Of a stretch of DNA of 64,000 nt, positions 43,555 to 57,639 are shown in pieces. Position numbers and translations under genes: made by a program. The notes under the pieces are model-generated. The model was not told the origin of the DNA. It worked only from the letters and a program-made list of their open reading frames with translations, and made no database searches. Positions within the stretch are counted from its first letter, which is position 1, and each line of letters starts with the position of its first letter. Source of the stretch: Blasia pusilla (lineage: Eukaryota; Marchantiophyta; Marchantiopsida; Blasiales); the NCBI GenBank assembly GCA_050084515.1, contig CM114274.1, positions 2,356,001 to 2,420,000 of the forward strand, in the 5' to 3' direction.

Positions 43555-46500
43555 ATGGGTGCCGATCGCAGGGTGCAGGAGATGGAACAGCGGAACGGGA
43601 GTTTGTATATTGTGAGGCGGACTAGAGGAGGATGGAATCGGGTTGCCGTTTGCGTAGTTCTCATAATGGGGGCTTGGATATTGCCAGAGCTATGTGGTGC
43701 TCAGAGGTTGGATTACTTCGACGTCAATGCGGATGGGGAGAGGATGACCGAGAAGGACAGAAATGCTACGCGAAGCTCAGATCCACCGCGTGCTGCCAAG
43801 GAGAATAGCATCGCAGATGTCTTAGAGCGCGTTTTAGACAATGAGTTTCCTGACAAAGATCCTCAAGAAGGTAGATCTCGCTTTTTGAATGTCGGTCAAA
43901 GTTCTCCTTGAGGTTCCACTAATCGTGGTCCATCCTGAACACCATGTGAAGTGAAGTGGAGTTCGCTGAAAGCGAATTTCCGTTCTTCAAGTCACCCTCT
44001 ATGATGGATCATTTCCAGTCACGAGCTTCAATCTACAGATGAGATGCGAAGGGCTAGAACCTCTCTTTCAAATTTTTTCCCAGTTTGTCCAAAGTGGATG
44101 ACCGGAATCACTGTTGAGTACCCGTCCACGTCCTAAAATTTAAACTGGAGAATTCGATATCCCTGGCCAAGATTCCTGATGACATGACTTGCAAGCTCGA
44201 ATCTCCAAACGAAGTTGCTTGACTCTTCGTCCTGAGTCGATGATAAACACTGGTTAGATCGCTTCAGAGCATCGTTCCAGGTATCCCTAGTTTATGCGAA
44301 ATGTAAGCCTTTCATGGCTCGACTCTCTGTAAAGAATCGATGACGATGGATTCTGAGATTGGTGCTGCTTATCCGTGTAGGGCTTGAAAGTGGCCAGGAG
44401 GGTTGTAGTATGAGTAATTGAAATTCCAGATGAAAAGCTGGAATATATGATAGAGATAGCGTAATTTTATGGTTGAAATGCATGACAGAAATCCTGAGAG
44501 CGTCTTGATTATCCTGTTATGGTTCGATGTATAAACTCGGGTGGAAGGTGTTTGGTGGCTTGCGTTGTTTTCGTTGTTTGTTTGTTTTCTTTCAACAACG
44601 AGCTATTGTTCCACCAGGCATCTGAATGGAACACGCAATTGGACTTGAATTTGAGGGCAAATGTCAGTAACGGGAACAGCTCAATTCCTCATGGTTTCTG
44701 CTCTTGTGTTGAGCAGTTATTGGAGGAGTCACGCTAAAATTCAGTATTGTGTGGTGCAGGAACGGAAGGAGAAGTGGGGAGCAGCTTCAACAGTAGTGTA
44801 GCAGAGAATGAGGTGAGAACTACCTTTGTTTCTTTCTGCCTCTCACCATGCTCAAAATGTGCGGTTCTTACTCGAGTTTTATCAAATACATTCTATTTGG
44901 TATAGATTGTAGATGTAGTAAGTTTTGGGACATACCTTCCTTTAGTTGTCTCCTTTTATGTTCAAATGAGCTCCTTTTGCTTTACACTTCATGCTGTTTC
45001 TCATTACAGCTGTCTGCAGTCGAGGAATCCGTTTGTCTTGAGCTGATCTTTAGTGATCAACTTGTACTCTCTAGGCTGTTTTGGAGACCGTCGCCAGAGT
45101 TACACATGAGAAGCCCAAGAAGAATGAGACTGAAGAGGAGCAGTAAGTCTTTTGTATGGTGCATGGAATCTCATGAAAACCTGCATCAATTCTTCAATTG
45201 TCTTACTTTGTGGTCATGATTTAAAAAAACATGGCCTCTTAGGAGCTAGAGTAGGCTCATGACTTTTCTACTGTGGAAGTGATGTTGAATTTGAATGTTG
45301 CTGGTAAGTGGCATTACAAGCATCCAACTTGTTGCCAAGCCTTGACAACAGAGTCTGAGACAAATTGAGACTCACTTCAATATTATGGATTGCATCAAGG
45401 TGGGACCTTCGCTTGATGTCCTAAGAGCAAGAGAGGCTTAAATTGACCTCGGAAGCTTTCATCACAGTTATAATAAGTTGATAGTGGATTCTATATGCAG
45501 ATACCCTTCCATCTCTTGGATGTCCTGCGCATCAATCTTTCTCTATGGTTTCTTTTCAGGAGGAAAGATTTTTTGCCACACCTTCTCCTTGTTCCTAATG
45601 TGGTTACATGGAGATGACAGACGTGCACTTGTTTTTTGTAGTGAGAAGTCAAAATCTTTCCAACTCGGAGACCTGATTAATCTTGATGACAGCAGTTCTG
45701 AAGAGTTGCCCACACTTATTGATAAAAAGGTTGGATTTTTATGCTGAAATAGTTCTGTATCCTCGTTTTGAGTCGAGCTGTAAATGCTGGTTGTCCTTTA
45801 GAAGTAAGAAAACGTGAGTGCAACTTCAATCAGAGTACGCTTCAAACAGTTATGTATAGTCAGTAGAGATATGCCATGATTATCTTCATTGTTCTTTTAG
45901 TGATGACCATCTGTAAGGTTGGAACGATCCGCTTCTATGGGCCTTTTGGTTGTAATGTGATGACGAAACATAAAGTTTGCCCTCAGAGAACTGTGACCAA
46001 AGTTTGATGTCCAAACTTGTATGTCCACAAACGTCCAGGATAACGTGTTTGTAATATCAAACCCAAGATCAGGTTATATGGTTCTTCAGCAAGATTTAAG
46101 GTATGGGAATTATGATTTTGCTCAGTGTTACGATCTTTGTTCAATGCCAAACCCTTACTTGGAGAACCTTAAAACATTATCTCTCACTTGCAAGGGTCAT
46201 TACTTATGTTAGTTGCCATCGATTGAATTGTTGGCTTTTCAGGATGAGTGAAACAGTGAATTGAAATGCCAGGTTTAAGGCATCTGGTCTGGAAGCAAAG
46301 CAAATCTGATATGTTGGAATGTGTCATTTTATAGGTTCATATCCGACCTTGTGGTAGTGATTGTGTCAGCTGCTGTGGGTGGCATTATTTTTGCTTCCAT
46401 GGGTCAACCTGTGAGTCTTCAATTTCTACCTTGGCATTTTATTTCATAGAATTTGGTGAGAATAATAGTCAATTTGATAAGGATCATTCCAGACTTCTGA

Positions 46501-49500
46501 ACTTTGAATTTGTATCATTGTAAACTGATGTAGGAAGCATTGAGAAAAATTCTCAGACCCCAGGAAGGAAAAGCAAACTCAAGTTTTTTTTGCCCATGAA
46601 ACTGTTCCTTAGCTGCGCCAAGAGTGTAGCATGTGGTTTCCTAGATGTTGTCTTACGAGTTCCTGATTTGGATGCAGGTTATCACAGGATATCTACTGGC
46701 AGGATCTGCAATAGGTCCAGGAGGATTCAGCTTTGTCAGTGAGCTCGTTCAGGTACCAAGCCCTGTTGGTGGTGGAGAGAGCTGACTCTCATTTAATCCT
46801 TTTGAGTTTTCATGATCAGTTGTGTCAAAGTCCTTAGAATTACCACAGCTTCTCTTTTGCAGATAGCAATTGTCAGACATAGGTTTTTCACTCTGCCTCC
46901 TGGAGTGTCAATTATTACTAAGAATTAGAACAGCTTCTCTTTTGCATATAGCAATTGTCACAGACATAGGTTTTTCACTCTGCCTCCTGGAGTGTCAATT
47001 ATTACTACTTGCTTCACAGTGTTCCTTCTACACTGTCCTCTATCTCCAGAGGATCCTTTGTGGTCATACTGTGGGTTAATGGTTGTGCCATTGCAGCTTT
47101 GCAAAGAGGACAAAGAGGATAGGACTCATTGACTCAGATACTGGTGTGACTAGACTGTCAATCCACCCTCTCAAGTGGGTAGTTTTTTATAAATCTGATC
47201 TTTTTATCAACTGCCTAAAGTCACGGTTGTATCTTACAGGTGGAAACATTGGCTCAGTTCGGTGTGGTGTTTCTGCTTTTCGCTCTTGGATTGGAGTTCT
47301 CCATGGCAAAGGCAAGGAAGTTATCTGAATGCGGTCTCATCTCGCAGACTTGTTTACTTTACTTGCAGTCACCTCTGATCTATTCCCATGGGGAACAATT
47401 ACCAATTATTTACATGCTAGAAATTTTGGAGTTTCATTCCAAACTTTGATGCGACAGGGATGGTATGGTAAGAAATTACCATCTTGATAAGTTTACAATA
47501 GCAAGTGTGGACTTTGTATAATGTGCACTTGACTTCTCTTGTCTATTGTGTGTGCAAGTCTACGAGGTGCACATGATTGTTATGCAGCCAACCTTTTGTT
47601 CTTTACTTGATATTCTTGTTGTCATGCAAGCAGTTAAGAGTTGTTCGTTCAGTTGCAATTGCTGGTGGGCTTCTACAAATCCTCCTGTTCATGGGCATCT
47701 GTGGTGCAACTGCAACGGTATATATTTGTGTAGGTTCTGGTAGATTTGTCGATGAGAAATTCTTATTGGAGAGGTATCTTAATCTCTCCAATTGGAAGGC
47801 TATGAATTGGGTAGTGAGATTGGATGATTAATACAGGCCAAGTATATTTCTTTTTATAAATCTGATCTACAAGCTGCAAAAGCAAAGACGATAAAACTTC
47901 ATTCATGTATTTTCTGATTGTGGTTGAAGTACTGATTCAATCCAAGTTCCATGAAATTGTACAGCTTTGTGGAGCCAAGCTATCGGAAGGTGTGTTCATA
48001 GGGGCATTCTTGTCCATGTCATCAACTGCAGTGGTAATTGTCTTAACAACCTCCATCTGTTAAGTTGAACGTCAATTTTCAATGTTCTGAGCTTACTGTC
48101 TGATCTCAAATGACTGGATTGTCTTTTATTGTAGTGATGGTAGCTACTGTATACCCCAGAGATTCAACCTTTCCAATGTTGGGTTTGTTTAACAGTTACT
48201 TGGCTAGGAGCACATAGGAATTCAAGTTACAGGGTTGCCATGGTGACATTATCCATTTTCTTGTACTGTTAGTCTCATGCTCATATGCTGTGATAAACCT
48301 GGTAAGATTATGAGAAGAAATAGATTTGGACTATTGGCTACATTATTGTGTCGTATTGGATTCTGAAATATCTAACGGTGAGGTTGATACAAGTTGGAAA
48401 TGCAATGTTTCATGTTGCTATCAAAAGCTGCTTGTTGGAAGGTGAGGAGGGCAGGAACATAACAAGGGGATTGTTCTGGAATTGTGCAGGTCTTGAAGTT
48501 CATTGGAGACAAAAATAGTGTCAATACCCTGCATGGCCAAATTACAGTTGGCACATTGATTCTCCAGGTGGGAACCCCTCAGCTAATCTACTTCGGTAGA
48601 AAGTATGTACTAAGGTCATGCAGGGACTTATTATTCTCTCATGAATCTCATTGTTGTGTGGAACCAAGCAAACAATCTGTCAACTGCAAATGACCAGTGA
48701 TTCTGCTTCTCCAGATAACCCTTCATTTGAATCTTCGTTGAGGGTAGTAAAGTTGATCCAAACATCAGTTGGAACAGTTGGAGAGCCTGATGGTATATGC
48801 TGATAGCAGGTTTGTCAGAAACACTGCAGTGCATCACCCTCATGACCAGAGGAGATCCTGGTTTCTCTGTTAAATTTCTTACAATGATCCTTCAGATTCT
48901 TTTGCTTACGATGACACTTAAACCAAGGTCATAAGTAGTAAATTCAATTCTCAAAGTGTAAGATGGATCCAATATGAGTCAGACAAATGTGGCTTTTACA
49001 CAGTGTACAATCACCTTTTCTTGTTGGGATAGGTCATGATTGCAGAAGCATTGATGTCATGTTCCTCCTTTATACGGATTGTTTGCAGGATTGTGCTGTC
49101 GGATTGTTGTTTGCTCTCCTGCCAGTCCTTGGAGGGGAGAATGGAATGGTGCAAGGTCTCATTTCCATGACACGAGAGTAAGTTTTCTGGATTAACACAC
49201 TCATAAAGGTTTCTGATTGGTTTTGATCTGGTCTTTTGGCCATGGTGGATACTGATGCAACAATTTCAGAGTTAGCACAAGTTTTTCCTGCTAAAATTAA
49301 CAGAAATCTCTTGGGAAATAACTCATACGGACACTTGGCTCTAAGAACATTCTGACTTCTACTGAAATGGGATCAGGCCTTTCGTCCAGGTTTGCATGAT
49401 GAAAATATTTGGACCATTGTGACAAACTTGATTTTGTAAGCTCTAATTACTTCCATAGAATTCACATTTGTTTACATTTTGAAATCATTAAATCCTCATG

Positions 49501-51839
49501 GCCTGATAGCAGGTCAGTTATTCTGTTCTGTTGAGTACAAATTCATAGCTAAAATATTGGTCATGGGTTGATCTGCTTTCAGTTTGTAACCAACTCATAG
49601 GTGAATTTGAATTGGCAAACTTGCAGACTGGTTGTGTTGGGAGCTTTTATTACAATTTCTGTTTTCCTGTCTCGATCTTTTGTTCCACAGTTCCTTAAGC
49701 TAATGATGAGATTGTCAGCTCAAGTAAGTTGCACTACAATCAGCTGTATCTTCGAGTTGTATTTCTGTTCACTGTATTCTGTTGTAGATGTAGAGTCTAG
49801 AGAATGAGTCTTTACTTGAGACAGTGCTAGTGTTAGTTTAAATGTGAGGTGAAGGTGATGTATCACTTTGTTCATGCTTATATATCTTCAGAGTCTAGAA
49901 ATGCCTACAGTGCCGTTTAGTAATGTTATTTTGGTCAAAAGAGATTCGTGTTTGAATCACACCTGGATGCTGTGCCGTGGATGTGCAGACAAACGAGCTT
50001 TATCAACTGGGAGCAGTAGCTTTTTGTTTGCTAGTTGCATGGGTAAGTTCCCAATCAGCTCGACTGTCAGATGTGCATCATTGGCTAAATGTGTTTTGGA
50101 GTGTGAGAATCACTGGATGGTCGTCATAAAGACAAATCTGGACTGTAGTTTCATCTCATACCAATGTTGGCTCAATTCACTTGCAGTGCAGTGACAAGTT
50201 AGGGCTGAGCCTGGAGCTTGGTGCATTTGTTGCTGGTGTGATGGTTTCTTCAACAGATTTTTCTCAGCATACACTGGAGCAGGTATTCTTCTTTGATGAA
50301 AGCAGTGGTTTTCTGTACCTGGTATATTTTGTGATTGTTTTGCAATTTTATTTTATAACATTTGAACATCGATGGTATTGCACCCGGGTGCTCTTACAGA
50401 ACGCCACTTTTAAACATGTGGACTGTACTTGTCCTCAGGTGGAACCGATTCGGAACCTGTTTACTGCACTGTTTCTTTCAAGTATCGGGATGCTTATAAA
50501 TGTCCAGTTTCTTTGGAGCCATATGGATATTCTTTTGGCATCATTGATCCTTGTCATCACAGCAAAAACCATTGTAGTCACCATGGTCGTGAGGGGATTT
50601 GGTCACAGTATGAAGACCTCATTTTTTGTGAGTTGGATTTCCCTTCCTTACAGCATTGGATGTTGCAGTTACTGAATCTTTATCTTTATAGTTATATATC
50701 TACATGACTCTTATTGCTTGTGTTTTCATGCCATCGACCAAAATGATAAAATAGTGTCCTTGCAGTGAGAAGTCTTCGTCATATTTTTGCAGGTTGGTAT
50801 GTCACTTGCTCAAATTGGAGAATTTGCATTTGTTCTACTCAGTCGGGCATCAAATCTTCACCTTGTCCAGGTGAGCTCTCCTCCTTCCTTGTATGAATGA
50901 AAATTGATCTTTTGGTTTGCTTGGTATGGAATACTTCAAACTACCTTGTTACTTCAGTATGCTTGGTTCAATTTTCCCCTTCTTTCTTCATTTAGATATG
51001 CAGACTGATAATGGTAATTTCCAGTTGTACATATTTGGATTGCGTGTAGGTTATCATGGAGTAATTTCAAATTGAATCTTGGAAGAAAAATTCCAGTGGT
51101 GCTAACTCTTTCATGAAGATATATTAAGCTGTGTGTGATATGTCCAGAATAAGCTGTACCTACTGCTCTTGGGCACCACAGCCCTGAGCCTGGTAATTTC
51201 TCCTGTCCTTAATCCATGACTTTGAGTTGATTTGACCTTGTGTTTGTAGACTGGACAGAGTTCCACTTTTTCTCCAGGCTAGCTCCTGCTTGTATGAGTC
51301 AGTTTAGGTCGCTGAGTCTTGAAGACTGCTCCCAGGTGGATGGGAATGAGGTGGCCAGACAGTACCTAGGCAATAGCTGGTTTGGGATGCTGAGCTCAGT
51401 GATGAAGTTGGTAGAATGGTTAAATTGGAAGAATGTGCAAGTGCATTTCACCAACGAGGTGGTGAGGTTAAAACTAAGGGGGGCATGTATTTTTGGGGGT
51501 AACTAAGGGCAGGGTGGAGGGCTTACTCAATGTATTCTTTTGTCCCACAGGTGACCACACCTTTGCTGTTCAAAGCCATCCCAATCATCATGCAACTTGG
51601 TACTGTGATGCATTGGTTTCCAGCTGAGGGTGAGGTAGGTGTCCCAAGTTCTAATCTGTAATTGGCAGAAAGCAGTGACTGACTTTGAAAAGCATTGTTG
51701 CTGAGTTCATGAAGAAAAGTTGGCTAAATATGAAGGTCAGTATTTGTTGGTGGAATGGGTCTCAATCGGCCCTTCCTTGCAGGTGGCTGTTAAAGGCGAG
51801 AATCGTCAGGCAGTCTACGATCGGCAATCCCTGTTGTGA
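43555..51839 (+). CDS. K+ efflux antiporter, KEA4/5/6 type, 20 exons, ~609 aa
   Basis: CPA2-family K+/H+ antiporter. Arabidopsis KEA4-6 act in Golgi, trans-Golgi and prevacuolar membranes in pH and K+ balance. Exons: 43555-43870, 44760-44812, 45075-45142, 45642-45729, 46039-46100, 46335-46410, 46678-46752, 47240-47311, 47634-47717, 47965-48033, 48490-48567, 49089-49177, 49627-49723, 49989-50042, 50187-50282, 50439-50627, 50793-50870, 51148-51192, 51551-51634, 51783-51839. All phases join in frame. N-terminus: signal sequence (VAVCVVLIMGAWILPEL), then an acidic lumenal-type region (LERVLDNEFPDKDPQEG, TLIDKK, DNVFVISN). The antiporter domain starts near residue 197 (GYLLAGSAIGPGG, QFGVVFLLFALGLEFS, GAFLSMSSTAVV, GQITVGTLILQ joined to DCAVGLLFALLPVLGG, SLAQIGEFAFVLLSRASNLH). 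The C-terminus is short, with no KTN/RCK domain, as in this subgroup. First ATG chosen (GAGATGG context); ATG 43582 is an alternative. Intron 8 is GC-AG. Confidence 0.94.
46833..47007 (+). repeat. Tandem duplication in KEA intron 7
   Basis: Two adjacent copies of an ~88-bp unit (46833-46920 and 46921-47007), each with CAGCTTCTCTTTTGCA and TTTTTCACTCTGCCTCCTGG. They differ at only a few bases. The unit lies wholly in the intron 46753-47239. Confidence 0.85.
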
Positions 51840-54800
51840 CACTGGCCTCTACAAGCATGGATCACTCTTTGTGTCTTCTCTAAAGATATATAGATCTCTG
51901 TTACCCTTGTCCCTGAGGAAGCATCCTTTTGGAGAGGAGCTGGACCGCCCCCGCTGAAGAGCATCAGGATGTATACGTGCAGGTCAAGTTTGTCAAGCAG
52001 GAGCGGGATGATTAAGCTGCATCTATCAGTGTTACCAATACAGATCATGCTATTTCTTACAATGGATTGCATTTGAATGTGTGCAATCACAGAGCTTCCT
52101 GAAGGCACCCAGCACCATTCGCAAGTTGAGGTCCCAGTTAGATCGCAGTTATATATCATGCAATCTATTCGTAGTATATGGCGAAATAAGCCATCCATGA
52201 AACATGATTGATTGCTACACTCTGGTAGTGCAACACAGTTAGTCCTGACTAAAGCGCATAGGCCATTTTTGCCGCAGTCTTGTTATTCTCTAATTTAATC
52301 TGCCAACGGCTAATTTGCAGATAAATTAGACAATAACCAGAGATGCTTCACCTTACACTGTTCATAGTAATACTGCACGATCACCTTTCGCCATGGTTTT
52401 GTATTATGATTACCGATATATACCATGAGGGAATCTTAAACGACACGTTATAAATCTGAGTGCCATCAAGTTTAGCTTTCTGAAGGCTCCCCCAACACAC
52501 GCGTCACTTTGGAACTGTATTCGTTCTGGCTCCTCTCAAACGCGTTGTCTCTCAGACGAAGTCTAGCCATCCCACCTCGAAATTGACTGCCACCTCCAAA
52601 TTTCCCATAAGAAACTGGAGGTATGGCTCTATTCTAACTCTCGAAAATGTCTCTTGGAAGTGATGCCGGTTTCGTGGAGCGCCCAAGTCTCAAACCAACA
52701 GACTTCGAGAGACTTCACAGACCCCAAGCTTTCGGGTGAGGATCGTCGGCTCATAAACGTATGGCGCCGGGTTTTAACAGTCACGTCACGTGACGCCACT
52801 TCACGCGGTAGTTCACTTGCTATGGCCCTTAATACTATGCGGAGTGAGGAGAGTTGGGGAAACAGCGAAGATTCGTAGTTCGATTTTTTCGAAAGATGTC
52901 GGTAGTCCGCAAATCGGTCGCACTGCACGGCCTCGTTTCGGAACTTCAAATCCTCGCAGATCCGAAAGTGGATTCGGAGAGCTGGGGTTGGGTGTCCGGA
53001 CTCCGAAGTCTGTGGAGCGGATGGCACGTAGACGGGTGCAGTCGGGGCTGAGATGGTGAAAGGGTGAGTCCCATCGCGATCCCGTGGGGCGGAGATGAAA
53101 CGTGGACGCAGTCAGGCGGTGGATGATGGAGCGAGTACCACCTTGACCTCGTGAGTCGGAGATGAAACATGGAAGTGGGCGGGCTGTCGATGGCAGAAGA
53201 ATCCGTAGCATGATGTCGAGTGGCGACGCCGGAGGAACTGACAGACTTTTGGGAGTCGCTGGTAAGCCCGGAAAGCTGGACAATACGTTAAATTTATTGT
53301 GGACTTCAATGGGCGAGAAGCCTTGAGGTATAACTCCCTCCCGTCAAAGCTCGCCTGAAATCATTGTTCGGTATATTTGTCCATGGCGTGCACACTCGCC
53401 GGGTGTTGGAGGATTTGTGTGCCAGAATATCGTTGGGGTTTTTCGGTGGGATTGGAAGACAGAATGTCGTCTGGAGGATGGGAGCGTAGCATGTGGGCAA
53501 CAACCACGAAAGTAGTTAGTTGATTTTGATTGATTGACTTTGGTGTGAATCACGAAGAATCGAAATTCTCTTTTTCTGTCAGCCCTAATGAGGCGAGGAC
53601 TCGAGGAAACTCTTAGACCTAAGACGGTATGGCGAAAGGTTTCACCATAAAAGCTATGATCCAGTACACGTATGGAAAAGCAAAAAACGCGACATTATGA
53701 AGAGTCCAAATATATTACCTCATGATAAGCATTCAACTCACTCGTGTGCCTTAGGGCGTTTTCGGCTGATGAATTGGTCACCGTTGTAAATGAAGGCCAC
53801 ATTTTGAGCACGTCTGTCTGTCATTTTCATCAATGGCCTTCAACTTGCTGGGGCATCCAATTTGTTCCCAGGGTCGAGGCAAAGGCGAAGACTGGGCCAC
53901 CCACGCAAACTCTCACAATTACCTCCCATGCACGCAGACCATGTGAGTTGGAATCTCTCAGACTATACTTCACCTCCCCAACATCGCCAGCTGCGAATCA
54001 TACGCAGCACTCTTTAGAGATCGGTCGATGCAAGTGAAATTATTGCCATGGATCCCTCATCGTCCGCTTGTATTCGTCTATATATATGCTCATATGACCG
54101 GGGCCGAACCGATAATCGTTCGATCCCAGTACGCCCAAAGCTCTTTGTTTCTTTCTTTCTTTCTGGTCATTAATCATAGCTCGAAATGAATCCCTCCTCA
54201 ACGTGCTGGAATATTCGACTCGGGACACGAATTGATGAAAGTCCAAAGTTCCAAACCCCTCCCTGCCTCCCAGCCAGCCTCGTACAGATGTGATTGTTGA
54301 CTAGTCAACCGATCGCGCCGTTCCCGACGACCGGCGCTTCGCGAGATTCATTTCCCGGCAATCAAAGCCAGCCCCGCCTTCCTGTCTCCCTCCCTTCCTG
54401 CAATGGGACGGACGATCCGTCGGCGAGGGAGAGAGATTGAGTGTCCGTGACTCTTCGTGCGAGTCCCGTGCGCATGGGGGGTGGGACTTACTCACAAGCA
54501 AAGCAAAGCAAGCCAGATAGGAAGCAGCAGTGACAGTCAGTCCTTGGAAATGAAAGTGCTGCTGCTTCCCAGTGGGAAGCAGCAGGAAGACTCGCGAGTC
54601 GCGACTTGGGCCATCACGCGGCGGGTCTGCTAATCGTCTTTTCCACGTATTATTTTATCCGAATCATGAGCCATGCGGAAAAGGGGATTCCACTTTCCCA
54701 AAAGTGGAAACCATTTAGGCTTTCAGCGGTTGTATGTATGATTGTGTCATGTGACATGAATGCACCGCCTCGCAGCTTTTCGAGCGAGGGGAAGGGAGGA

Positions 54801-54999
54801 CGTTGGGCGTGTCTGGAGGAGTGCTAAACTCCAAGGAAGGAAGGAAGGAAGGACGTTGGAATTGTGCATGGACCGCAATGGCTCGCTGGCTGTCCGCCAA
54901 AAGGCATGTTCCGTGTTGGGTGGACACCCAGACGCGAATTGGTGAACCCATCATGACGAGATTGGAATATTGCCTTGCGACAGAGTATAAAACAAAAGA
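51840..54999. other. 3' flank of the KEA-type gene and gene-free stretch
   Basis: Begins with the antiporter 3' UTR. From 52.6 to 53.6 kb the DNA is GC-richer, with overlapping frames on both strands and no domain. GGAGATGAAAC(A/G)TGGA occurs twice (about 53092 and 53158) as part of an imperfect duplication. Small simple repeats lie near 54140-54166 (TTTC) and 54830-54854 (GGAA). No gene recognised. Confidence 0.45.
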
Positions 55000-55144
55000 C
55001 CAGATGCAAAGGAAGAAAATATATGCACCATGGCAAATCTGAGTTTGCGCTCATCTTTAAGCATTTTAATTATTTCCTCGGAGGAAGTTACCCGGTGGAT
55101 TCTTTCCAATTTTTTATAATACTCACATACTTATGTTATGTTTT

Positions 55145-55232
55145 ACGAGTAGTTTATTACCAAATACTTATGATATGTATCACGAGTAGTTTATTACCAA
55201 TGATTTGGAAATTATTGGTAATAAACTACTCG
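55145..55232. repeat. Inverted and direct short repeats forming a perfect 19-bp hairpin
   Basis: CGAGTAGTTTATTACCAAT (55183-55201) is followed after 12 bases by its exact reverse complement (55214-55232). A direct copy, ACGAGTAGTTTATTACCAAA, precedes at 55145-55164. It could be a transposon-end relic or a structured RNA element; neither is supported further. Confidence 0.8.
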
Positions 55233-57639
55233 GGGAGGTTTTGCCGGGTTCCTTCCAAGTTCCTTTTTGTTGTTTTTAATAGAGCACGAATTTTGTGACT
55301 TAATCGAACAACAGGATGATGACTGACATTCCGAAGGCCTAATTTTGTGAGTTAAGGGGCGATCAGAATAAGGATTCACATTCTTTTTTGTTGTCTTTTT
55401 GCTGGTGGGATTACAACTGATGTTAGAGCTTGGAACTTGGAAGCACCAAGAGCGAAGATTTGCACAAGCACATTTGGAAGAATTAGAGAACATTTGAGCG
55501 TACTAGAAGAAGAAGTAAAAATATTATTATTATTATTACTATTATCCCAAAATCAAGGATAAATTCATTGAAAAATAATCTTTCGGATTTGGATGGACTA
55601 CCACGCGCAATGTGGTGATTGGGCCGAACTTCGCTGACTTGGAAAGATGAAGATCGTGCTTGACGATTTGCAGGAGCCGTAGGAGTGGTGGATCCGAAGG
55701 ACCAAAGGGCAGGTACGAACGAAAGATAGGCTTCTGGAAGGTACGATAGGCAGAGACTCTGGGGGGGCTTAGCAGCCAGCTCGTGTGGGGCCCTTGGGAG
55801 GCGGGCGATTCTTGTGGGCCCCAGTTCACGGCCGTGTAACATGGTAGGATATTCCTTAGAAAGACGGACCGTAGCACTACCTACTACTTGGCTAGTGAGA
55901 GTCCACTAAGATGCATTAGCACTTTCGGGATTCGGTCCCACCTCAACGCAAGGCCAATCAATCCTTTTGTTATCAGTAGCTTTTCCACGCCTTCTCCTTC
56001 TCCTTCTCCCCCTGGCGACCCAAGGAGCGGGAACAACGGGGAGAGGAGATGAGGGGAGAAAACGCAAAATACCGGAAAGACTACTAGAATCCGGGTCTTC
56101 TCTTGGTAGAGATGGGAATTTGACGAGGAGGAGGAAGATTATGGTGGAAGGGGTGGAGAGACGCTAGAATTTTGTTTGTAATTATTTTCATGATGATTTA
56201 ATTTTTTCATCCAAGACCCAATGTGTTCATTTTTTCAAGTTTGAATTTTGGGGTCTTCTTTTTTTCATTTAAGATTGAGGTTTTCAAAATTCAAAGGGGA
56301 TCTTTGGATCTCCTTCTCTCCTAAATGTGCTCATAAATTCTTATAGGTTATTTCACATATAGTGCTCTCCTTATAGAGTGATACCCGGTTACCATCGGTT
56401 TAAGGGATTCCTCTTGCTTTTGTGGATCTTTTGATACATGCTAGGCCCAACATTACGAACTCATTCCCTCACATCCTCTTTTTTGGTGTTTCCAATTTCT
56501 TTCATAATTTTCTTTTGGAGTGTCCGTTTTGGACATGTTTGGGCTTGTTTCGATCGTCTTGACGAGCTCTTACCTAAAATAAGTAAGTACTCTTTGAAAC
56601 CTAAAATAAATATTGGTCAATTAGTTCCTTTACTCGAGAGAGTTACGTAGGGATCGCATAGTGAAGCCTTTGCGTAATGACGGCACCTAATTCTTGCAAG
56701 GAACAGCCTCTGTGGCTGTTCCTAGCGAGAATTTCAGAACTTTCCTGTTCTATCGACATGTTGCTGATCAATTCCATTCCTTATTTTTGCTATTCTGCGA
56801 TTTGTTCACTTTTCATATCAAGTAGGTTTTCTAGATGTTCTTCCTTCTCTATAGGCGCCTATTTTTGTGTACGGGTTTGTTTTAGGTCAATTCCTCCCAA
56901 AATTCTTCCTTGCTCTTTCAACTCTTTACCTTACTGTTTTGCCCCTACATACGTTTGCCATCTCCTTAAGGACATTAAAAATTCATATTCTTGAGCCACC
57001 TCTTCTGATACCATATAGATCACTTTTCCTTTTAAATTTCTTTTTATATTTTTTTATAGTAACTTTCAATCATAAATTCGGTATTGCCTAATCTTCTTCT
57101 TTCCATCTAAATTTCTTTTGGACGGATTCCACTACTTTTTTTTTCTCGTTATCCTCATGCTTTCTCCAAACTACGTTTCATATGTCTTCCCTTGTCTTCG
57201 ATGACTTGCCTATCTTTGCTTCTATGTCATCAAAGATGGAGTTGGATTCTCCATCTATTCGCTTATCTGGTTTTACACGCCCTCCTACAATCGTAACATC
57301 TCCCCCCGTTCACCTCCTCATCGTAGATCTCGCCATTTTCCTCCAGATGCTAATACATCCCTTACACTCGCTGCATTTCTTCCGGATTCCCCTCTTCTCC
57401 CCTCTTCTTCTTGTCCTATTGAGCCTAATCCTGATCCATTATTACCAAATCCATCTAATTTGCCATCCCCACATATCTCATCTATGCCCTTGCTTCCAAC
57501 TCCTATCTATTCTACCTGAATCTCCCCTCTTCCTCCTCCTCCTTCCCCAACCTACTTACCCCCTCATTGTCTTCCATCACCACCTCTTGCACCTCCTACC
57601 TCCTCTCCTTGTAACCCTTCTACTTCTCCATTTGTACCA
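55233..57639. other. Gene-free stretch
   Basis: Contains an (ATT)n-like run near 55522-55547. The 56.4-57.6 kb part is pyrimidine-rich, low-complexity sequence leading into the LINE-like remnant. No domain recognised. Confidence 0.4.

Noticed and set aside
52629-53700. Possible gene in GC-richer frames downstream of the antiporter
   Set aside because: Frames overlap on both strands, no motif is recognisable and there are no plausible exon joins.
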